From positions 30,765,340 to 30,829,339 of the forward strand of contig NC_059077.1 in the NCBI RefSeq assembly GCF_020497125.1: a stretch of DNA of 64,000 bases, in the 5' to 3' direction. This DNA is from Mauremys mutica. Lineage: Eukaryota > Chordata > Testudines > Geoemydidae. A model generated the notes under the pieces. It saw nothing but the letters and a program-made list of their open reading frames with translations. It did no database searches and was not told the DNA's origin. Shown here piece by piece: positions 36,157 through 48,965 of the stretch. Every line of letters starts with the position of its first letter. Positions within the stretch are counted from its first letter, which is position 1. The position numbers and the translations under genes were made by a program.

Positions 36157-37719
36157 ATATTAGTAACTGAGAGCTAAGAAGTGTTAAATGTTTAAATAAA
36201 GAACTTATGACAAAGACATTTTGGAAATAACATATTACTTTTACATTTTGGGATATCATGTGTAATCTTCTTAATGCACATCATAGCTCCTGTAAGTATT
36301 TATAGGTGTTACACATAATTGCTTCCTGGGAAAAATACATTAATTACAAGATAATGCAGTGTAACATGTTTTAGTAACCATGTTGGCAGCAGTGGAAAAG
36401 TTACCCATACTGTCCTGACTTGGAGAGTCCACTTTGATGGGTTAGAAGGCTTCTATATCTCTACCATCAATTCTTTGTTGAGACTACCAATCTGCATGTC
36501 AAAAGACTACCAACCAGGGTGTAGACAAATATCCACTAAGAATGGAGACCAACAACTAATTTAATCAGAACTATTAAATGTCCACCAGATAATAGAGTTT
36601 CACTTGACATATTTGAGTCACTTACCTAGAAGTGAAGTCCTCTGTAGCCCATTCCCAGTCTTCTGAGCCATCCAGTCCCACTCATCTTGAAAAATAATTA
36701 AATGAAGTAATATGCATGTACTACATTTTATAATATAATAATGTGGTTCCTGAGTGGGAATCCTGCAAGTCTGAAGACCAAGTAGTTTATCTGCACAGAG
36801 GAACAGGAGGATTATTATTAGAGAAAATGACTCCTATTACTAATATAGAATATACCACTAGTGATGTTCCAACTTTCAACAATATGAAATAGACTAAATC
36901 TTACTCCTTCTTGGGTCTTCAAATGTACCCACTACCAGGTTTGGTGGAACTTCAGGCTCCAATGTAGCCTAATATTCACTGCAGTGCTCATGGAGCACTG
37001 AATTTCTCTCAGTACTGAATATGTTGGTTAAAAATTTACATGCTGGGTCACAGGGAGAAGGATTTATTGTATTGCGCACTTTTCTGAATCAGGACTGAAA
37101 GCCATAGGGATGTGTTACTGAATGAGGTGGAATGAACAAAACACAGCTTATTCTTATTAAAGGATAACTGGAGTTTAAAATATGAATAGGAGCACTGTGT
37201 TGAAAAGGGGGCTAAGGACAGCTTGATATTTATTAATTAAAAAAGAAAGCTGGGCTTAGAATGGAGATCAGATGCACTTGGGGAATAAGCTATGTAGAAA
37301 TCACCAGAGTGAGTTATATCAGCAACTTTGCTTTATACTTCAGAGCAGTCATTTTGCTGCAGAATGAAGTTATAGCTTTTCTTGCACTGTGATTGGCTGA
37401 TAACCTCCATCTGGAGAACAGTTTAAAATAAAACTGTTAGCTCCTTTAAATCATTTTCTCAGTTCATATGTGAGTGCAAATGGATGTTTAGCAGACGGGA
37501 TTTACTTTAAGTGTTTGTCTGCACACATCACATAAGGATTAATTAATGTTGTACAGTTATTAATAACCAATTAAAATGTAATAGATGTGTCAAGATTTAA
37601 GCAAACATTAAAATATATACTTATTGTATGAATTTAATTGAACCACTAATGTCTGAATAATGAATAAATAATAAATTATCATCAAACACAAAAATAAAAA
37701 GAACTATTATGAAACAAGA
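36157..37719. other. AT-rich unassigned DNA
   Basis: Nothing recognised. Confidence 0.5.
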
Positions 37720-39411
37720 GGCCAGTGCACAGACTCTGACCAAATCTGGCCCCCTTTGTGAGGGAGCTACCCCTCACTAAGACCCAAATCAAAAACAACA
37801 AATGTGTATGGTTAGGCTGCTGATGTACTGAGGGCCACTGACGATCATTCAGACTAATTTTGTGGCATTATTTTCTTGTACTCCCCTATCTGTATTCATA
37901 TCTTGTCTCTTGTCTTATACTTAGATAGTCTTTTGTTCTGTGTGTAGGCACCCAGTACTAGAGGAGCTGAACTTAACTGAGAGTGTTCCATTTGGGAAGA
38001 TTATGAGCATGGCAATCCCTCCATGGGGACTACAAGGCCCATGATGCCTTGGGGCAGAGAGAGCCTTCTGTGTCCAGGAGAGGCAGAGAGAGCATGTGGT
38101 GGGGAGCTGAGATCCTTGTCTGGCCAGTGGACATTGCTTTGAGGAGCTCCGTCTAAGCTACTGATGGAAAGCCAGAAGCTGCTGCTGAGAGCCTGCTGTG
38201 ACTAAGCAGCGAGCATCAGAGGCTGTTGCTGGGCTTCATTGGAGACAGGGCAGAGACAGTGACAGTGCCCAGAACTGACTGAGGTTGGCAAGCAGTGAAG
38301 ACAGTGCAAGTAATCACCACTTTTATTATTCCGGAAAGGGCTTTCAAGGGAAGGGGATAGTAGAGAGACTTTACCGACTTGCCTGAGTCTGAGAAGAGAG
38401 GAAGTAGTCTTATTGTCTAACCAGGATCCAGGGTTACTGACCCCTGGTTAAAAAACCTCCCATCCTCATATGGGTTGTGTAGCTTGGAATGATCCCAAAT
38501 TGGGATTGGTCAGCCCCTTATTGCCTTGGCTGGACTGTTTTACTGGACCAACAGAGTGCTGTCCCAAGCTTCACGATCCTCAAGCACCCACCCAAGTAAG
38601 TGTTTAGAACTCTGAAATTCAGGGGAGTGCACACTCAGGGGTGGGGTAAATGGTGCCACTGTCAATATAAGTTGGTTAAGTTTAATTTACTACTGTAAAC
38701 TGCATTTATTAATTGATTTATTGACGACCCCCCCCTACTGACAGGGGCGGCTCCAGGCCCCAGCACGCCAAGCGGGGGGCGCTCTGCCAGTCGCCGGGAG
38801 GGTGGCAGGAGGCTCGTGGACCTCCCGCAGGCGTGCCTGCGGAGAGTCCGCTGGTCCCGCGGCTTTGGTGGAGCATCTGCAGGCACGCCTGCGGGAGGTC
38901 CACCGGTGCCGCGGGACCGGCGACCGGCAGAGTGAACCCCGCGGTGTGCCGCTGTGCTTGGGGCGGCGAAATGGCTAGAGCCGCCCCTGCCTACTGACTT
39001 AAAATCTTTGTGACATTTTAATTAATCTCAAACTGTGTAATATGTATTTTTAATTTGTTGTTAAGTAAAGGTCTGTTAACTCTAATCTAAGTATATATTG
39101 GTTGTATATTGTTTATAAATGGTACTTTTGAGTTAGACCCATTGCATAGATTAGCTCAGGTTTATTCCTGGAGGCTCCCCAGGCATGCCAGTGAGAGTGT
39201 AGAGGACCCAGCCAGCCGGAGGCACCACCAAGATTAGTTTCCTTTATAAGAAAAAGGATTCAGCAAAGGGGTGGATGGAGGATCTCCACTTATCCAATGT
39301 TACCACTAGGATACTCAGGATCTCCTTTACTGTCAACAACATCAGGCACTCGGGCACGCAGGTGAGTGTTGCCTGCTCCCAAGTAACTCAGGGAGGAAAG
39401 GGAGGGGCACA
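37720..39411. other. Unassigned, transcript-like composition, split by a hAT MITE
   Basis: More balanced composition than the flanks from about 37960 to 38640, with purine-rich CAGAGAGAGC and GAAGCTGCTGCTGAGAGCC text. No frame longer than chance and no known protein motif. GACTACAAGGCCCATGATGC (38028-38047) resembles a motif common in old amniote repeats. It could be part of an LTR element's non-coding region or a non-coding exon. Confidence 0.35.
38742..38989. mobile_element. hAT-type MITE (CAGGGG family), 248 bp
   Basis: Perfect ends CAGGGGCGGCTC and GAGCCGCCCCTG, with an exact 8-bp target duplication CCTACTGA at 38734-38741 and 38990-38997. The interior is GC-rich, with large inverted blocks (CGCAGGCGTGCCTGCGG). 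It is a second copy of the element at 3849-4036 and keeps the central GGACCTCCCGCAGGC part that the first copy lacks. Confidence 0.93.
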
Positions 39412-39640
39412 TGTGTTTGTACAGTGCTTTACACAATGAGGTGCTGGTCCATGATTGGGGCTCCTAAGTGCTCCAGTAATACAGATAAATAAATAAACTA
39501 GCTATTACATAGCTTTTTATATCCACGGATCTCAAAGTACATTATCCACATTTTAAACAGTGCAACAGAGGCACAAAGGGGTGAAATGACTTGCTCAAGG
39601 TAACCCGGCAGGCAGAGTGGCAGAGTCTACAGATATCTTA
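39412..39640 (+). repeat. Ancient MIR-like/LINE-derived SINE fragments
   Basis: TTTGTACAGTGCTTTACACA...GATTGGGGCTCCTAAGTGCTC and CAGAGGCACAAAGGGGTGAA ATGACTTGCTCAAGGTAACC resemble the shared core of ancient amniote SINEs (the ...GTCACACAGCAGG-type end). Related scraps occur near 28352 and 46735. No tRNA-like head could be identified. Confidence 0.45.
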
Positions 39641-40275
39641 ACAGATTATCAATTCCTTAGAGCAGGAAATATGTCTGTGACTTATCACTGCTTCCAGGGA
39701 GAGGAGGAATTCTACTGCAGAGGCAGCTGATTCCCTGTACAGGTAGGGAGGGAGAGATCCATACATGGATGGTTTCTTCCATGTGTGTGGATCAATTAGG
39801 GCATGACTGGACCTTAAAACAGGGGGATTTCTTGATGCAGACAGAAGAGAATATTGAAAATCAGCCTGTTAAGTATAAATTTGACACTTCATGCTTCATT
39901 TTACCCGCAGCTACTTGGGTACAACTGCTATTGATTTCAGTGGGAGCTTAAGGCAAAATTTAACCCAAAGTTGTTAAGTGGACAAAATAAAATTGGCTCA
40001 GTTGTTTGAAGTGTATTCAAATATTTGTTGCTGCAAAAGAAGGAATAAGGTTTCATCCTGAGTGCATTTATAGACTAAGATTGTCTCTTGTCATATATTG
40101 ACGACATTCAGCTTTCTTGTATCTATCCAAAATTTATATGCTTTGGGTTAACATGCTTTGTGAATAGGTGCTATTGACATGTGAATCTTGGAGTTAGGAC
40201 CATAACAATTTGTTGGTGCAATTTGTATATGCAGGAGATGATGCTCTACATCTATTCAAGCTCCACAGATGATAT
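39641..40275. other. Unassigned DNA
   Basis: Nothing recognised. Confidence 0.5.
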
Positions 40276-40350
40276 GAGAGAGACTAGGTGGGTGAGGTAA
40301 TATCTTTTACTGGACCAACTTCTGTTGGTGAGAGAGACCAGGTTCCAAGA
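40276..40350 (-). repeat. Structured-end repeat, subfamily C, fragment
   Basis: Reverse-oriented AGAGAGACTAGGTGGGTGAGG, TAATATCTTTTACTGGACCAAC and TTCTGTTGGTGAGAGAGAC match 1760-1814 in reverse. It supplies the GGTCC half of the co-varying stem (40312-40319 reads GGACCAAC on the plus strand). The other half is missing. Confidence 0.75.
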
Positions 40351-40486
40351 GTCTTTTCCTACAGAGGGGTAAGGCTCCAGCTTCTGGGAGGCAGCAGGGC
40401 ACTACAGTGCTAAAAACTGCAGTGTAGATGGGGAGGCATGGCTTGTAAAGAGTGTGACTCACATCCACATCCTTCAGGTATGTCTT

Positions 40487-40588
40487 AACTCTATTTGCCT
40501 AAGCCGCTCCTCACTAGCTACACTGCCATTTGTACTCGTGCTAGGGCAGTTATGCTACTGAAAGAAGCATGCAGTGTAGATGTACCCT
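40487..40588. mobile_element. Short MITE fragment (AGGTATGTCTTAAC/GTGTAGATGTACCCT ends)
   Basis: The left AGGTATGTCTTAACTC and the right GCATGCAGTGTAGATGTACCCT are roughly inverted copies of each other and resemble the ends of the larger MITEs at 40625 and 41411. Small and eroded; the target duplication is unclear. Confidence 0.45.
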
Positions 40589-40624
40589 TTATGTTCTGTC
40601 CCCTTGATCTCAGTCAGACTCTTA

Positions 40625-41011
40625 GATATGTTTACACTGCACACTAAGCCTGGTCAGACTTGTGGACTCAGTTATTTCAAGCCTGTGGCCGCATTTATAC
40701 TGCATTGTAAATCTGTGTTTCCACTTGCTGGACCTGGGTCTCAGAGCTGTGCTGATGTATTCATACTGCACTAAGCAGACCTTCTGACTCAGGTCTGCGG
40801 CTTGACCTGCAAACATGCTGCAAAATGACAAGGCTTGGACCCGAGTCACAGTGGGACTCAGACTGTGACCCACCACCCAGAGCAGGGTTCAAGGACCCAG
40901 GTCCTGATTGCTTACTGACCAAGTCAGACTGACTTGTGTGTGAATGGAAGTGGGGATGTGGGTTCAAATGTGAGTCAGAGCACAGGCTTAATGTGCAGTG
41001 TAGACATATTC
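40625..41011. mobile_element. Harbinger-like MITE, 387 bp
   Basis: The left end GATATGTTTACACTGCACAC and the right end, read in reverse as GAATATGTCTACACTGCAC, form long inverted repeats that continue into AAGCCTG. It is flanked by TTA duplications (40622-40624 and 41012-41014), the 3-bp target typical of Harbinger/PIF. No coding capacity. Confidence 0.85.
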
Positions 41012-41410
41012 TTAGGTCTTATCTTAATACTGTTACCTATCACCATAGTATCTGAGTGCCTTTCACATTAAATAAATAGCAATTGCTAAGTCCCTAGTGG
41101 TCTCCCTGGAGTCTCTGGCACTTCTTGTGCAGGGTAAATACTCTGCTTAAGATAAATTATAATTATTACAATTAATAACAACAATATTTTGGTAGGGATT
41201 TAGGTAAAAGGGGTGTCAGTATTGTGAGTGTCTAAACTGGCCTGATTTACACACCGAGGAGCCAGAAATATAAGAAGAGGTAATTTAAAGTAATGTGGTG
41301 TCTTATCCCCACAAGAAACAGTTAGAAAATTCCCCTCCTTCTGTTCCATCACTATGTATGGAAGCTCCCTGACATTCATTGAAGAACAGCATTCACCACC
41401 AGCCCTTTCT

Positions 41411-41702
41411 GGGCATGTCGACATGCTGCATTTGAGGGGTGTGACTGCCACATATGTAGACATACCTGAGCTAACTTTAATCTAGCTAGTTCAGGTACCA
41501 ATAGCAATGAAGCCATGCTTCAGCCTGGGCTATACAAACTATATAAGCCTGCCCAGGCCCTAGTTATGTACTCAAGTAACTAGCCTAGGCTGAAGTCCAT
41601 GCTGCCATGACTCCGCTGCTGTTGGCTCTAGAGCAAGCTAGACTAAAGCTAGCTTGGGCATGTGTCACAATCATACCTCCACCTGCAAGTGTAGATGTAC
41701 CC
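41411..41702. mobile_element. Harbinger-like palindromic MITE, 292 bp
   Basis: The left GGGCATGTCGACATGCTGCA and the right, read in reverse as GGGTACATCTACACTTGCAG, are imperfect inverted ends with a TCT duplication on each side (41408-41410, 41703-41705). Internally CTAACTTTAATCTAGCTAG is mirrored by CTAGACTAAAGCTAGCTTG, so most of the element is a hairpin. Confidence 0.75.
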
Positions 41703-44700
41703 TCTGTGCACAGAGGTGTGTCCCTCCTAAACCTCAAGTATGTAGTTTAAGCTCCTGAATAGGTTTGCATACCACGTAGTCAGCATCAGTATCCCATACC
41801 TTTCTGTGGCACACGATAATCACATGGTGGCTGGAGTTTGCTGAGTGACTAATATGGGCATTAAAAATTATAGACTATATTAGCTAGTCATGAAAATAAC
41901 TATGCAAATCAGGAGACATGCATCTAAACACAGCGTGTATTTATACAATAGATCAAACTGGTCAGAAAGAACATGTACTGTAAAAGGAAACCCCAATGTT
42001 AAGACTGCCATTAAGGTATATATATTATTTAAACGTGCACGTGTTATATTTCATATGCAAAAATGTTGTGGCATATACCAAATACGTATCAATATGTAAT
42101 AAACCACAGTATACCTACTATCTACATGGGATAGTAGAGAGTATTATAAGTAATGAAAACTAAATGGCAATTGTCATGCATGATGTTTTTTTCATTCTCA
42201 CAATAGGAGGTCTTCTCCAAATTAGTGTGTATTAACAAAGTTGTACTGTATTTAATTCAGTATGCCAAATGCCCTAGAAGTTGTGAAACTTTCCATGCCA
42301 ACTAAAGGTACAGAGCAATTCCTGTCAGGTGCTGAGTACTCTCAACTCCTGTTAAGGTCAATGGAAGGTGTGGTTATTCAGGAGACATTCAGCACTCTGC
42401 AGGATAAGGCCCTTAGTGTCAAAACTTAATGTTTCCTTAAGCCGTGTTTTTTTTTTATGGTTACTTTTCTTGTTTTAGTTCAGTGTTAATTGATTCAGAC
42501 AACATACTATGTACAAAGACAGATTTAGAGCTGAAGGAATAGGAGATCAGCAAGTGAAATACTTCTGTCTATCAAGGCCGTCCCTCAAGAACATTGAAAT
42601 TGATCATAGAGATATATATTTGGTGTCTGTGAGAGGGACAGAAAATCACAATGCAGCTGATTCAGTATTTATCATCTTAACACTTTTCAACTTGAAATAA
42701 CACAAAAGCTTTTTTACTTCAAAAGACGAATATTTAAAGGGTGTTGATTTATGTAAATCAATAATTTATCAACTTGCTTTCATTCTTTGCTGCTAGCCAG
42801 ATGCTTCTGGTTTTGCACTGCCAGACGATGTCAGCTGCAAAGCATAATGGCCTTGTGCTTCATGTAGAAATAAGAACATAAATATTTTAAAAATCCTGCT
42901 ACAGGAAGTAAGGGGGTTTGGGGTGGGGGTGAGAGATTTTACCGGTTTACTGTTAGAGTAGTGCTGATCTACATATTTTATGGGTTAGTTTTTATCAGAA
43001 GTGGAGGCAGGGACATCTCATTCTGATTTTTATCTCCTAACAAGGCTGACAGACCAAAGTCTTTTCAAGGCAATTTGTTGAAGACATCTGGTGAAGCTTT
43101 CTAGGGGATAAACACACAGCAGAGTGTTCCTCTGGTATCAGTTGGCATGGTAACCAGTAAAAGATTATTCAACATCAGTACGTTTCAAAAAGGTTGAGGC
43201 CTAGTTGAAAATCCATTTGGGCTTCTACCTGCAAAATTGTCCTTTTAAAAATGCACTAAATCTTTTCTCAGGGAACTAGAATGAAGCGGTATCTACAACG
43301 GTGGTACCTTTAGCCGCAACTAATTCTCAAAGCATGGTATTAATGATTCCGGGAAACCGAGGCCCAATATGACAGAGAGTATTACTGGCACTCTACTAAA
43401 AAGCACATTACCAGAAGGACAGTCACAGACTAGAGGAGGAGGTGGAGAGGGGAAAAATATGCTATTATCAAAGTTTAATGCAGTAATTATCATGAAGTAC
43501 CATAGGGCAAATGACTAATTATACCACATCATTATATATTATTTAGTAATATAAGGTTTATACTTTAAGGGGAAAATCTCACCTTCCCATTCAACCCCCC
43601 TCCTTTTTCTAACACTCCTTTGCAAGGTCACCCCACCCTCACCCCCACCACACCCCCAGTGGCTAAACAATAAATGTTGTTTGTTTGAGCTTTGTGACAA
43701 GAAGATTTGCCCCTAAAATTAAATTCATACCTTCTCCACAAAGACCACATAAACTGTCTTTGTGAGGGATAACTGTGTGCATGTTGAGGGAGGGAGAAAT
43801 CTACCATCAAACCCAGGGGCGTGGAGCATCTCTGATGTCCTTCCACTGCTAGTACTCTAGTCCCTGGGCTGTAATCAGGATGAGACCATTTTGTAATCCC
43901 GACACAGGGTGTGTGTTGGAGGATGGCTTCTGCCCACTAGCTCCATTATTTGCAGATCTGGCTACGTTCCGCTCTCTCCATATCCTGCTCCTTGATGTGT
44001 ATGGAGTTGTAAAGATTATGTGTGGTTATTTTACCTTACCAGGTCTAGAATGTTCTGTCTAGTAGGTTCAAACAGCTGGTCAACTGGTAGCAGCTGAAGC
44101 TGGAGCTGTGCTGAGGAAATATCCAGCTCCTTTCATTCTTTGAAATGAGCCTTGTTTAAACAATGTGCTAGTTTGATTCTGGGGATATCTACCATCCGTG
44201 CTGGTGTCCACCCATTTTGAAGCTGCTTTCCCTAGCTCAGCAGAACTATGAGCTAGGCTGCTAAGGGGGACAGGACTTTCTGCAGCCCTCAGTTTATGCC
44301 GGGGGTCAGCATAAGGTCTAATCCCCACTTAAATACAGTTTAAGCCCTACATTAAGGGCTCGTGAGCCCTATATTAAGATCTATTCATTGCAGCATTGGC
44401 CTTCTGCTGGCCCTCTTCAATTAAATGAATTTCACCCTCTGGGTCTGACTCAAAGCCTATTAAGTCAATGGAAGGACTCCCATTGACTTCAGTGTTCTTT
44501 AGATGGGGACCTAAATGAATATGAAGGTAGAAAATTATTTTAGAAAACTAAAAAACACAAGCATCGTGTACATATATGTATGTTTGTGTTTTTAAAACAC
44601 ACAGAGACTTTCCATCATCAAATTATTTAGCAGGTTTGCAAAGTTGCCAAAGAATTGTAAATTTTCTCCTTGACATTGGGTTAAAAGTCTTGAAGATAAT

Positions 44701-46234
44701 ATGAGAAAATTGTTACTAACTCTGACTGTACAAAGTATCAAACTTGGCTATATAGTTACTCCTTTACCTGCACTTCCTTAAGAAACCAAATGTAAACCTT
44801 AACTAGGGTTATCCAGGTTAAATACAACTGCAATAAACTGTTTAGCAATGGATAACCTGCCTCTAACTAAAGTTAAAACTTTTTCCTCTTCCCACCCCCA
44901 AATATACTCCCTGGGATGATTTCAACTTAATGGTAGACAGTAAAAGAAAACAAATTTTGTTAAAAACAAAAACTAAAAATATAAAAAAGCAATTAACATG
45001 TGAAGACTTCCAGGGCATTGTTGTACCTACAAGTATGTATTATTGAAAGGTTAGCAAGCTCGGGTGGCAAAAGAATAAAGTCAAATTATTAAGTCTTCAG
45101 TTAGAAAATTGCATTCACATTCTTAATATCATCATCCAGTGAATTAATTGGAATTGTTTGAACTGAAGGTGTCGTCAAACAGACCATAAAGACGACTCAG
45201 GACTAGATTCTCATCTACGATCCAGCTCCTTTGCCCCATTCAGGCAGTTCAAAAGAGCCAGATTCTGTCTGTTACTGGCTAACTTAGGAGTCCACCAACA
45301 CTGGAGATCTCTTAGTTGGCATAAAGTTTGTCAGTGATGAGTTTTGTGCCAGTCCTGACACAGGGGGCATGTTGGAGGAGTAAGGGGATGAGTTATGGGC
45401 AAGAGAGGCAGAGAATTGCTCTGCTCTGTTCGATTGACCCTCTGCTGCTTCCTTTGGAACAAGATGCAATTGCTGGAAGTTAGAGCAGTCTTTAACTCTT
45501 CAGGGCAGGGCCAAGGCAGCTCATAGAATCAAGAAGCCAGAACAATCTCTTTGATGGCTCTCTGCTTCTCCTACACCAAGCTGAGCTCAGGACCCAGTCT
45601 GCCCCTACGTTTTTTTAAAAGATCAAATGTTTAGGAAAGACGCGCTTGCAGTATAATGTTCAGTGTGGATGGAGATATCTCAACCATAGATACAGAACAA
45701 GAAGTTGCCTAGAATAACAAAATATTTAATGGCTGCTTATTGTGTGTATGAGACTGCAAAGCTATGAGAAAAGATATTTTCTAGGGTTTTTTTAGGGCAG
45801 CAAAAGTCTTCCAGGCAACACTGGACCCTGATCCCTTACTGGGTCATTTAGATGCTACCTCAATACCATTCCAGAATAGATTATAATGATGATAATCTAG
45901 AGTGAATCCAAGTTAAAGTAGTTTATACTTTTTTACAGTCCCATCACTATGTATGTTACACCAATTTGCATATCAGTGTAATTTGCATATGCAGAAGATG
46001 GAAGAAGGTGTAAATAGAAGTTGCCTTATTCTCCCTTCATTTACAACTTCTTACACCCTTCCTTCTCTCCTTGTCATATAATTTAAACCTGATTTGCATG
46101 GCAGGTGTAAGTAGCTCCAAGAAGTAAGGGGACCTGATTTTACACGTCCTCTCTGAAGCTGTTCCTTTGGCTTTGAATTCCACTGATATACACACATAAT
46201 TCCTATAGTAATAATTTGTTTTAAATTCACAAAT
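41703..46234. other. AT-rich unassigned DNA with small palindromic scraps
   Basis: No gene. Palindromic repeat scraps lie at about 42316-42416 (GTGCTGAGTACTCTCAACTC...CATTCAGCACTCTGCAGG), 44440-44500 (around TCCCATTGACTTCAGTG) and 45955-46110 (TTTGCATATGCAGAAGATGG...AAGGTGTAAAT with CATTTACAACTTCTTACACC). The rest shows nothing recognisable. Confidence 0.5.
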
Positions 46235-46249
46235 GTTTATCATCTGTAT

Positions 46250-46298
46250 ACACAGTGTTGTTGTAGCCATGTCAGTCCCAGAATATTCGAGAGACAGT
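46250..46298 (-). repeat. Structured-end repeat, subfamily C, end fragment
   Basis: CACAGTGTTGTTGTAGCCATGTCAGTCCCAG (46252-46282), followed by AATATTCGAGAGACA, is the reverse of the subfamily C end seen at 3150-3205. Only the terminal half is present. Confidence 0.65.
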
Positions 46299-47570
46299 CA
46301 CCAGCTGTGCGGACTATTTTGGAATAGGTTGGACCCAAATGTATTTTTGTATATTTTTTAGAATCTAAAGACAAATAACAAAATCCCTGTGTAGTATACA
46401 TGTAGAATCTATGCATGGGTGCTAACCTAATCCATTTTCTGTGCTGAATAAATAACATGGCCTTGTTATTACGTGTATATTAGCCTGCTGTCCAATATTT
46501 TTGAAGTGGAAGGCATAAAACAAGTCTAAGATTTAAGACATCAAAGTTTTAACATTCATATACATGAAAATTAGGCAGATTAATGTATTTGATTATAACA
46601 AGTTTCAATTGCAAGTTTTGGAGAAAGTAACATAAATCCCTGAAACTTCTATATGAGCAGATGCTACAAGCCTTCTACGGTGGCAATATTTTAAGTATTT
46701 AAAAGTGCATTATTTATTATTGTACCCAAATTCCCCATTTAGGATTGGGCCCCATTGTGCTCGGTGCTGTACAAACAGAAAGAAAGAGATAATCCCTGCT
46801 TTGAATGATTTATGTGCTAGAAATAGTATTAGAATGAGTCTATAGGGTGGAATGACTGGCATCTGTCCATTTATGATTACAGGCAAAAATGGAAACAACG
46901 TATAAGTTTAAACAAATGTTCAAATATTTAACCATGATTTCAGAATGAGGATTCAAGATGTTAAATATAATGAAGGGCAGAGGGAGAAATTGAAAAAAAT
47001 GACCGTGTGTTCCAATTTGAAAATATGGTTACCCTCAAATTGACTATCTTAAGTTCACATAGGAAGTCTAAACCCATGTCTCCTAAATCTCTATAGTCTG
47101 CATTAACCACAAGGTTGTCTTTGATCTCTGTATATGCTAGTGTAACTGTAAAAACTTACCATATTTATTTCTCTTGGGTAAAATTGGCAACTTCAGTGTC
47201 TGCATTATGCCCCTGACCTTCCCTCTATTTACTATGGAAAACAGTTTGAATACTGCAAATAGTTAACTAACTGCAAATATTATTTAATTACCTAAGGTAA
47301 TTTATAAGGAAATGTGCAATATTAATAGAATAATATGACTGGGAATAGCTGCATATGTCTGCCAATGCAGTTAATGATTTGAAAGCATATTCTCCTCAGA
47401 AAAGAGCACAGAATAGAATAGATGTAAATCAAGGTAGCTCCATTAATTTCAACAAGCTATACTGATTTATACCAGTGACGAACCTAGCCCAACATAATTT
47501 TTGTCTTTTTCCTTTCAACATTTGAGTTTCGTTTATTTCAATTTTTAAAAGTCTACCTTATAGCAAAGCA
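46299..47570. other. AT-rich unassigned DNA
   Basis: TTGGGCCCCATTGTGCTCGG...TGTACAAACAGAAAG at 46744-46790 looks like the reverse of the ancient SINE end at 39412. Nothing else recognised. Confidence 0.5.
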
Positions 47571-47571
47571 G

Positions 47572-47766
47572 CTGATTCTATAAAGAATGGATATTAGGAA
47601 AAAAAAATTCACTCGGAGAGTGGTGAAGCACTGGAATGGGTTACCTAGGGAGGTGGTGGAGGAATCTCCTTCCAAAGCTCTGGCTGGGATGATTTAGTTG
47701 GGAATTGGTCTTGCTTTGAGCAGGGGGTTGGACTAGATGACCTCCGGATATTCTATGATTCTATAA
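47572..47766 (+). mobile_element. CR1 LINE 3' end (5'-truncated)
   Basis: GGATATTAGGAAAAAAAAAT...AGCACTGGAATGGGTTACCTAGGGAGGTGGTGG encodes the CR1 tail (MDIRKKKF, HWNGLPREVV). The 3' UTR GGACTAGATGACCTCCGG and the terminal ATTCTATGATTCTAT follow. Confidence 0.9.
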
Positions 47767-48501
47767 GAATAACAACTATTTAGGAAAAACAAAAATGCCC
47801 ACGAAACAAACCACAAGAAGGGTAAAAAAATATTTGCATTGTATAAAATTACTGTAATAAATATTATTAGGTACCAGACCAATGGATTTGACATTCATTT
47901 TATTTAAGGGGTATTTAAACAGATACTTGTGTTAGCTTTAACGCCCCAAAACTATAGATGCAATAGCCTCAGTCTAACATCACATAAATAAGTCTTATGT
48001 ATAAACAAAGGGGAGAATGGACAGGGGAGTGAAAGAAAGAAGATGATTCCAGAAGTGTGAGAGATTTAGACCTTGTCTATACACACAGTTGAATTTAGTG
48101 AAGGCTCAGCTTTTTCAAACCCTCTATGAGTTCACAAAATTAACTTGTATTCTAAAACATTCTTTTTCATAAATGGTCAGGAAATTAGTTTTTTTCCTGG
48201 AAAAAAACTCCATTTGTCTTTAAATTTAGAAATGTTTATTAGAAATGATGTAGGTTTTCATTAAAAAAAGAAGGGCTTTCAGTTTCTCTGAAAATTAATT
48301 TTATTTATTTATTACAAAAAACTATTTAATTGAAAAGCCATTTTGCACTGAAAAAAGTGTTGTTAGAAATGTTTTAAACAGATCTACTTTTATCCCCTTT
48401 TAATTGAAACTCACAGTTTCCCAGCACCTCCTCACAAATAAAATGCATTTATGTAAGAAAACGTTCTTCTAGTAAAAAGGTGATATAAATATTAGGGATA
48501 G
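47767..48501. other. AT-rich unassigned DNA
   Basis: GACCTTGTCTATACACACAG near 48071 looks like a lone MITE end; no partner end was found nearby. Confidence 0.45.
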
Positions 48502-48693
48502 CAGGGCCGGCGTTAGGCGGTAGCAAGCAGGGAAGTTTCCTGGGCCCCTGGATTTCAGCCTCATGTGGCGGAACTCCGGCTTTGGCTTCAGAAACGTTAC
48601 AGAAATCCAGTGTGTGAGCAGGAAAGGGAGGTAGGGTGGATGCCCACTCCTTAGTTTCTGCCATGGGCCCCAGCAAGTTTAACGCTGGCCCTG
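48502..48693. mobile_element. hAT-type MITE (CAGGGCCGGCGTTAG family), 192 bp
   Basis: Ends CAGGGCCGGCGTTAG and, in reverse, CAGGGCCAGCGTTAA. An 8-bp duplication with one mismatch, AGGGATAG (48494-48501) and AGGGACAG (48694-48701), supports hAT transposition. Non-coding. Confidence 0.85.
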
Positions 48694-48794
48694 AGGGACA
48701 GAAATAACCTCTAACTCACATCAGTGGTATGCTGTCATGATTGGGTACACTGCACAGGTATATTTAACACAGGGTAATAATTTCAGAAGCAGCA

Positions 48795-48965
48795 AAGTGA
48801 CTTAGGAGCCAGAGTCCTATTTTCAAAAGTAACTTTTAGACACTTAGAACATTAGTCTAATTGAAAATTTTTGGATCTTAGATTCCTAAGTGCCCAAGTC
48901 ACTTTTGGAAAGTGGGATTTAAGCTCCTAAATTGCTTATATGCTTTTGAAAATTTTACCATTCAT
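48795..48965. repeat. Palindromic TTTTCAAAAG/GACTTAGGAG repeat
   Basis: Composed of repeated AAGTGACTTAGGAGCC, TTTTCAAAAGTAACTTTTAG, AAGTGCCCAAGTCACTTTTG and TTTTGAAAATTTTACC units in both orientations, so it can fold on itself. Related scraps are at 19275-19400 and 54893-54990. Confidence 0.6.
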
